Assembly (NCBI RefSeq): GCF_900114645.1
Contig: NZ_FOTR01000007.1
Location: 1-64,000 of the forward strand
From: Gracilibacillus orientalis
GTDB lineage: Bacteria > Bacillota > Bacilli > Bacillales > Amphibacillaceae
DNA length: 64,000 bases
Direction of reading: 5' to 3'
The translations under genes were made by a program, and so were the position numbers. Every line of letters begins with the position of its first letter. Position 1 is the stretch's first letter. Of this stretch, positions 59,155 to 64,000 are shown piece after piece. Below the pieces are notes generated by a model. The model saw nothing but the letters and a program-made list of their open reading frames with translations. It searched no databases and was not told the origin of the DNA.

Positions 59155-61474
59155 CGTTCTCCTCCAATAATGCATATTCTAATACAGTATCTAAATGGTC
59201 AACCGGAACGAAGGTTAAGCCTTCCCGAACACTTTCAGGAATATCTTCTAAATCTTTTTTGTTATCAGCCGGAATAATAATCGTCGTAATACCTGCCCTG
59301 TGTGCACTTAGTGATTTTTCTTTAAGTCCACCAATCGGAAGTACTCGACCTCTTAAGGTAATTTCCCCTGTCATTCCAACTTCTTTTCGAACTGGTCGTC
59401 CTGTTAAAGCAGACACAAGTGCAGTTGCCATCGTAATCCCTGCTGATGGACCATCTTTTGGTGTAGCACCTTCTGGAACATGAATATGAATATCATATTT
59501 TTCATGAAAATCTGGATCTATTTTTAATTGATCGGCTCTTGAACGAATATAACTGAAAGCAGCTTGTGCTGATTCCTTCATGACATCCCCTAATTTACCA
59601 GTTAAGGTTAATTTACCTTTACCTTTCGAAATACTAACTTCAATCGATAAAATATCACCACCAGCAGAGGTATAAGCTAAACCTGTAGCAGCACCAATTT
59701 GATGCTCTTCCTCCATGATGCCATAGCGGAATTTTGGTTTACCTAAAATGGTTTCTAATTGTTTTTCCGTAACGATCACACGCTGCTTTTCACCAGATAC
59801 GATGATTTTAGCTGCCTTTCTGCAAATGGAAGCTAGCTGACGCTCCAACCCGCGTACTCCTGCTTCCCTGGTATACTGACGGATAAGCTTCAATATTGCT
59901 TCATCACGGATTTGTATTTGTCCTTTTTTAAGACCATTTTCTTTTAGCTGTTTCGACAATAAGTGTTGCTTAGCTATGTGTAATTTTTCTAGCTCGGTAT
60001 AACCGGCAATCGAAATAACTTCCATTCGATCTAATAATGGGCGTGGTACAGTTGCTAAATTATTTGCAGTAGCAACAAACATAACATTAGACAAGTCATA
60101 CGTTTCTTCTAAATAATGATCACTGAACGTATGATTTTGTTCAGGATCTAATACTTCCAACATAGCAGCTGATGGATCTCCTCGGAAATCATTAGACATC
60201 TTATCAATTTCATCTAATAAAAAGACAGGATTAATGGTTTCTGCTTTTTTCATTCCTTGAATAATTCGACCAGGCATTGCTCCTACATATGTGCGACGAT
60301 GACCACGAATTTCCGCTTCATCTCGGACGCCACCAAGTGATATGCGGACAAAATGGCGATCAATCGACCTTGCCACAGACTTGGCCAAAGATGTTTTACC
60401 CACACCTGGTGGTCCTACCAAACAAAGTATAGGGCCTTTCAACGAATTGGTTAACTGTTGTACAGCTAAATATTCGAGTACGCGTTCTTTTACCTTTTCT
60501 AAACCATAATGGTCTTCGTCTAGAATTATTTCTGCATTGTTTATATCAAGGTTATCTTCTGTTTCTTCTTTCCATGGTAATGACAATACCCAATCAATAT
60601 AATTACGTATTACTGAGCTTTCTGCTGAACTTTGTGGAACTCTTTCGTATCGGTTTAATTCTTTTTCTACCAGTTCTACTATTCGTTCAGGTAAGTTTTT
60701 TTCATCCAGCTTCTTTCTTAATGCTGCTAATTCACCTGTCTTACCATCTTTATCACCAAGTTCACTTTGGATAGCTTTCATCTGTTCCCGTAAGTAATAT
60801 TCTTTTTGGGTTTCTTCCATGGATTTTTTAACACGTTGTCCAATTTTTCGTTCTAATTCTAGCACTTCTTTTTCATTAGAAATGATTTCCAGTAACTTTC
60901 GGAGTCGTTTCGTAACATCTAACGTTTCAATTATTTCTTGTTTGTCTGACATCTTTAATGTAATGTGAGATGCAACGTGATCGGCAAATCGGCTCGGGTC
61001 CTCAATATCCGTCACACTTGCCAACGTCTCTTTACTTACCTTCTTTGAAATTTTAGTATAATACTCAAATTGCTCTAACAATGCTCGCATTAATGCATCT
61101 TCTTCAGCTTGTTTCTGATGTACATCTTCCACTTCTTCAATTTCAACAAAAAACTGCTTCTCTTCATTAATAAATTGTTGAATTTCAGCACGGTACAAAC
61201 CTTCCACTAACACTCTCATCGTTCCGTTCGGTAATTTTAGCATTTGATTCACTTTTGCAACCGTACCAACCGTATGAATATCTTCTTTTTCGGGCTCATC
61301 TATTGCGCTTTCTTTTTGAGCAGCAAGAAATATATTCTGATCATTCATCATTGCTTTATCTAAAGCTTGAATGGATTTGTCTCGTCCTACATCTAAATGA
61401 ATTACCATACCCGGAAAGACAATTAACCCCCTTAATGGTAAAAGCGGAATATGTATGAATTTTGATTCTGTCAT
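59141..61474 (-). CDS. lonA: ATP-dependent protease LonA
   Basis: 777 aa: N-terminal substrate domain ([20 protein letters not shown]), AAA+ module with Walker [14 protein letters not shown] (near 355) and Walker [11 protein letters not shown], and protease domain with the Ser-Lys dyad in [12 protein letters not shown] and [14 protein letters not shown]. Degrades misfolded and regulatory proteins. Upstream DNA holds a perfect 12-bp inverted repeat. B. subtilis has lonB between lonA and clpX; here there is none. Confidence 0.98.
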   Translation of the reverse strand: MTESKFIHIPLLPLRGLIVFPGMVIHLDVGRDKSIQALDKAMMNDQNIFLAAQKESAIDEPEKEDIHTVGTVAKVNQMLKLPNGTMRVLVEGLYRAEIQQFINEEKQFFVEIEEVEDVHQKQAEEDALMRALLEQFEYYTKISKKVSKETLASVTDIEDPSRFADHVASHITLKMSDKQEIIETLDVTKRLRKLLEIISNEKEVLELERKIGQRVKKSMEETQKEYYLREQMKAIQSELGDKDGKTGELAALRKKLDEKNLPERIVELVEKELNRYERVPQSSAESSVIRNYIDWVLSLPWKEETEDNLDINNAEIILDEDHYGLEKVKERVLEYLAVQQLTNSLKGPILCLVGPPGVGKTSLAKSVARSIDRHFVRISLGGVRDEAEIRGHRRTYVGAMPGRIIQGMKKAETINPVFLLDEIDKMSNDFRGDPSAAMLEVLDPEQNHTFSDHYLEETYDLSNVMFVATANNLATVPRPLLDRMEVISIAGYTELEKLHIAKQHLLSKQLKENGLKKGQIQIRDEAILKLIRQYTREAGVRGLERQLASICRKAAKIIVSGEKQRVIVTEKQLETILGKPKFRYGIMEEEHQIGAATGLAYTSAGGDILSIEVSISKGKGKLTLTGKLGDVMKESAQAAFSYIRSRADQLKIDPDFHEKYDIHIHVPEGATPKDGPSAGITMATALVSALTGRPVRKEVGMTGEITLRGRVLPIGGLKEKSLSAHRAGITTIIIPADNKKDLEDIPESVREGLTFVPVDHLDTVLEYALLEENDESQ

Positions 61475-61557
61475 TTGGCACCTCCGTCAAAGCTACTAGT
61501 TTTATGTAATAATACAACCGAAATAATCACCATATGTTTTGGCGAAAGTCTTCGTCG

Positions 61558-61602
61558 TTTATACTATAGCCAACTTAAAAATATACATACCTATAGTATA
61601 AA
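61558..61602. promoter_or_regulatory. Perfect 12-bp inverted repeat upstream of lonA
   Basis: The arms tttatactatag (61558-61569) and ctatagtataaa (61591-61602) are exactly complementary across 21 bp. They lie 84-128 bp before the lonA start, contain TATACT/TATAGT hexamers, and have no T run, which favours an operator over a terminator. It does not resemble a CtsR or HrcA site. Confidence 0.55.
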
Positions 61603-61721
61603 TTAGTAATACCTAGTACCATTGTTTGATTGTTCTATTGTTATAAGTTTAAAGAAGTTTCGTTTTTTTGTAAATCTAAAAGTACTTTTTATTAGTTTTA
61701 CCTATGGTTATAAAACAATAC

Positions 61722-61752
61722 AAAATCCCTTGTTGCACAACAAGGGATTTTT
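61722..61752 (-). terminator. Terminator of clpX
   Basis: The stem aaaatcccttgttg / caacaagggatttt (61722-61735 with 61738-61751) directly follows clpX, with T residues on both strands. Confidence 0.88.
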
Positions 61753-61758
61753 TGCCTA

Positions 61759-63030
61759 TTAAGCACTTTCTTTTGGAGATTCAAGATCGATAACAGTTCC
61801 ATCCTCATGGACTAATTTTGGTCGACCACTTTCTTTCGTAACCGTTTCTTTTGTGATCATACATTTCTTAATATCATCACGTGAAGGCAACTCAAACATA
61901 ACATCTAACATTATGCTTTCCAAGATAGATCTTAAACCACGAGCACCTGTTTTTCTTTCAATTGCTTTTTGAGCAACTGCTTCCAGAGCACCTTCTTCAA
62001 ATTCCAACTCAACATCATCAATTTCAAAAAGCTTATTATACTGTTTGACTAAAGCATTTTTCGGCTTTGTTAAAATTTCTACAAGAGCATCTTCATCTAG
62101 CGGCTGCAAGCTTCCAATTACTGGTAAGCGGCCGATGAATTCTGGAATTAAACCAAAGCGTAATAAATCTTCTGGAAGAACTTTAGAAAGTAGTGTCGCT
62201 TTGTCTAATTCTTGATTTTCTGATTCAGAACCAAAGCCAATTACTTTCTTACCAAGACGACGTTTCACAATTTGTTCAATACCATCAAATGCTCCACCAC
62301 AGATGAACAAAATATTAGTGGTGTCAATTTGAATAAATTCTTGATGTGGATGCTTTCTTCCACCTTGTGGAGGTACACTTGCAGTAGTACCTTCAAGAAT
62401 TTTAAGTAGTGCCTGTTGAACACCCTCACCTGAGACATCACGTGTAATGGATGGGTTCTCTGATTTACGTGCAACTTTATCAATTTCATCAATGTAGATA
62501 ATACCTTTTTCCGCTTTTTCAACGTCATAATCAGCTGACTGAATAAGTTTTAATAAAATATTTTCTACATCTTCCCCTACATAACCTGCTTCCGTTAATG
62601 ATGTCGCATCTGCAATAGCAAATGGCACATTTAAAATACGAGCAAGTGTCTGGGCTAGTAATGTCTTACCACTACCTGTAGGGCCAATCATTGCGATATT
62701 ACTTTTTGCCAATTCAACGTCATCTTTCGCTTTTGGTGAATTGATACGTTTATAATGATTATATACGGCTACAGATAAATTCTTCTTTGCCTGTTGCTGA
62801 CCTATTACATAATCAGCTAATATGTCACAAATTTCTTGTGGTTTAGGAATATCTTTATATTCCACTTCTTCATCTGTACCTAATTCCTCTTCCACAATTT
62901 CTGTACAAAGTTCAATACATTCATCACATATATAAACACCTGGTCCAGCAACTAACTTGCGAACCTGGTCTTGACTTTTTCCACAGAATGAACATTTCAA
63001 TTGACCTTTTTCTTCATTAAATTTATACAT
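61759..63030 (-). CDS. clpX: ATP-dependent Clp protease ATPase subunit ClpX
   Basis: Unfoldase that feeds tagged proteins to ClpP. 423 aa: zinc-binding domain with Cys13, Cys16, Cys35 and Cys38 ([15 protein letters not shown]), Walker [23 protein letters not shown], Walker [14 protein letters not shown] and the [11 protein letters not shown] sensor. ATG 63030 follows aaggggtg; the frame extends to 63105. Downstream of tig, as usual. Confidence 0.98.
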   Translation of the reverse strand: MYKFNEEKGQLKCSFCGKSQDQVRKLVAGPGVYICDECIELCTEIVEEELGTDEEVEYKDIPKPQEICDILADYVIGQQQAKKNLSVAVYNHYKRINSPKAKDDVELAKSNIAMIGPTGSGKTLLAQTLARILNVPFAIADATSLTEAGYVGEDVENILLKLIQSADYDVEKAEKGIIYIDEIDKVARKSENPSITRDVSGEGVQQALLKILEGTTASVPPQGGRKHPHQEFIQIDTTNILFICGGAFDGIEQIVKRRLGKKVIGFGSESENQELDKATLLSKVLPEDLLRFGLIPEFIGRLPVIGSLQPLDEDALVEILTKPKNALVKQYNKLFEIDDVELEFEEGALEAVAQKAIERKTGARGLRSILESIMLDVMFELPSRDDIKKCMITKETVTKESGRPKLVHEDGTVIDLESPKESA

Positions 63031-63326
63031 GACATTCACCCCTTGTTCAAAAAATATCTCCATATGATTCATAAAAACGATGCAATACTTTTCGTCTTTA
63101 AGCAATCATATCAAATTGTTCTAAAATTAAAAAGTAATACACTTTTTTACGTTGGTAAAGCGTATCAATCTTTTATGTCGATTACAAATAGTTTGCTTTT
63201 TTTAGGAGAAGTGTTTTCTATATGTATATGTTAGTCTTACCAAATGTATATCCTTCTATTTCATTCAACTATTTTTTATGTAAAAAAATATGGGGCTGTA
63301 TTGTTAGGTAGGTTTAATCTTTATAG
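63031..63326. other. Intergenic region between tig and clpX
   Basis: About 300 bp, AT-rich, expected to hold the clpX promoter. I saw no CtsR-type heptad repeat and no structured leader. The tig terminator lies at its right end. Confidence 0.4.
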
Positions 63327-63358
63327 AAAACAAGGTACGGAGTAACGCACCTTGTTTT
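63327..63358 (-). terminator. Terminator of tig
   Basis: The stem aaaacaaggt / accttgtttt (63327-63336 with 63349-63358) follows the tig stop on the minus strand. Confidence 0.8.
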
Positions 63359-63373
63359 CACATATAGTTATGT

Positions 63374-64000
63374 TTATTTTGTTTTGCTATTATCAACAAG
63401 GATGTCAATTGCTTTTTTGAATTTCAAGTCTTCTTTAAGTGCTCCGGTGTTTCCACCAAGTGCTTGTTTAATTTGGTCGATTTCCATGTTGTACATAGAA
63501 GCCATTGACTCTAATTCTTTTTCCACATCTTCATCTGTTACTTCCGCATTTTCAGAAACAGCGATTGCTTCTAATGTCAAGTTTGTTTTTACGCGTTTGC
63601 CAGCATCTTCTTTCATTTGCTGTTTTAACGCATCTTCATCTTGACCTGAGAACTGGAAGTACATATCTAATGTCATGCCTTGTGATTGTAGTCTTTGTTC
63701 AAATTCCTGAAGCATACGATCTAATTCAGATTGCACCATAGCTTCTGGGATCTCTACTTCTGCATTGTCAGAAGCTTGTTGAACTAACTCTTCACGTTTG
63801 TTAGAATCAGCTTCATTTTCTTTTTGTTCTTGAAGACGTTTCTTCGTTTTTTCTTTTAATTCATCAAGTGTTTCAACTTCTTCGTCTACGTCCTTAGCAA
63901 ATTCATCATCCAATTCCGGAAGTTCTTTTGCTTTAATTTCATGGATCTTCACTTTAAAAGTAGCTTCTTTTCCAGCTAGGTTCTCTGCATGGTATTCTTC
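63374..64000 (-). CDS. tig: Trigger factor, C-terminal part (runs off window)
   Basis: 208 codons are visible; the gene continues beyond the right edge, so the ribosome-binding and most of the peptidyl-prolyl isomerase domain are missing. The visible part starts [20 protein letters not shown] (end of the isomerase domain), then [20 protein letters not shown] and the helical chaperone arms ([34 protein letters not shown]). Folds nascent proteins at the ribosome exit. A GTG at 63952 is an internal codon, not the start. Confidence 0.95.
   Translation of the reverse strand, partial: EEYHAENLAGKEATFKVKIHEIKAKELPELDDEFAKDVDEEVETLDELKEKTKKRLQEQKENEADSNKREELVQQASDNAEVEIPEAMVQSELDRMLQEFEQRLQSQGMTLDMYFQFSGQDEDALKQQMKEDAGKRVKTNLTLEAIAVSENAEVTDEDVEKELESMASMYNMEIDQIKQALGGNTGALKEDLKFKKAIDILVDNSKTK

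Overview
This window comes from a low-GC, endospore-forming Bacillaceae chromosome. The evidence is the set of sporulation genes (spoVB, bofC, safA, spo0B, spoIVFAB, spoIIB, spoVID, ysxE) and a gene order that follows the Bacillus subtilis secDF-to-tig segment almost step for step. The genus cannot be fixed from sequence alone. The acidic SpoVID, the DUF6366 protein, an RNase E/G-type gene next to rplU and a Bacillaceae interspersed repeat suggest a Virgibacillus/Gracilibacillus/Oceanobacillus-type relative (inference). No rRNA, tRNA, CRISPR array, IS transposase or prophage gene was seen.

Layout, left to right; most genes are on the minus strand. 1-0.6 kb: repeat cluster. 0.6-7.6 kb: secDF, comN, spoVB, a DUF421 protein, an ArsB/NhaD-type permease and a yrzE-like gene. 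7.6-12 kb: ruvA-ruvB-DUF2905-queA-tgt-yajC operon, with a LexA-box promoter in front of ruvA. 12-16.4 kb: MFS transporter, bofC, yebC, safA. 16.5-21.8 kb: NAD biosynthesis (nadBCA) diverging from nifS and the repressor gene nadR, with tandem operator-like repeats between them. 21.9-31.9 kb: pheBA, obg, spo0B, rpmA-prp-rplU, an RNase E/G family gene, spoIVFAB and mreBCD-minCD (continuing to 33.8 kb). 34-40 kb: radC, spoIIB, a SET-domain protein, a DUF6366 protein, a broken pilin-like remnant, comC and folC. 40.2-43.3 kb: valS with a T-box leader. 43.3-47.4 kb: fetAB-like exporter, a 32-aa membrane peptide, ndh, a tiny SinI-family gene behind what looks like a cyclic-di-GMP-I riboswitch, and a small membrane protein. 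47.4-50.5 kb: ysxE, spoVID, a lipoprotein and a repeat copy. 50.5-56.8 kb: hemAXCDBL with a PerR-like box. 57-64 kb: two membrane proteins, engB, lonA, clpX and the C-terminal part of tig.

Functional themes are: protein export and quality control (SecDF, YajC, trigger factor, ClpX, LonA); DNA repair (RuvAB, RadC); cell shape and division (MreBCD, MinCD); ribosome assembly (Obg, EngB, L21, L27 with its processing protease); cofactor synthesis (NAD, haem, folate, queuosine); and spore formation (sigma-K checkpoint, coat morphogenesis).

The least expected items are the riboswitch/SinI pair at 46.5-46.7 kb, the decayed pilin gene beside comC, three exact-period 51-bp tandem repeats at 14.1 kb, a perfect 12-bp inverted repeat upstream of lonA, and an RNase E/G homologue without the zinc-link cysteines. 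Relative to B. subtilis, maf, lonB and coxA are absent from their usual places.
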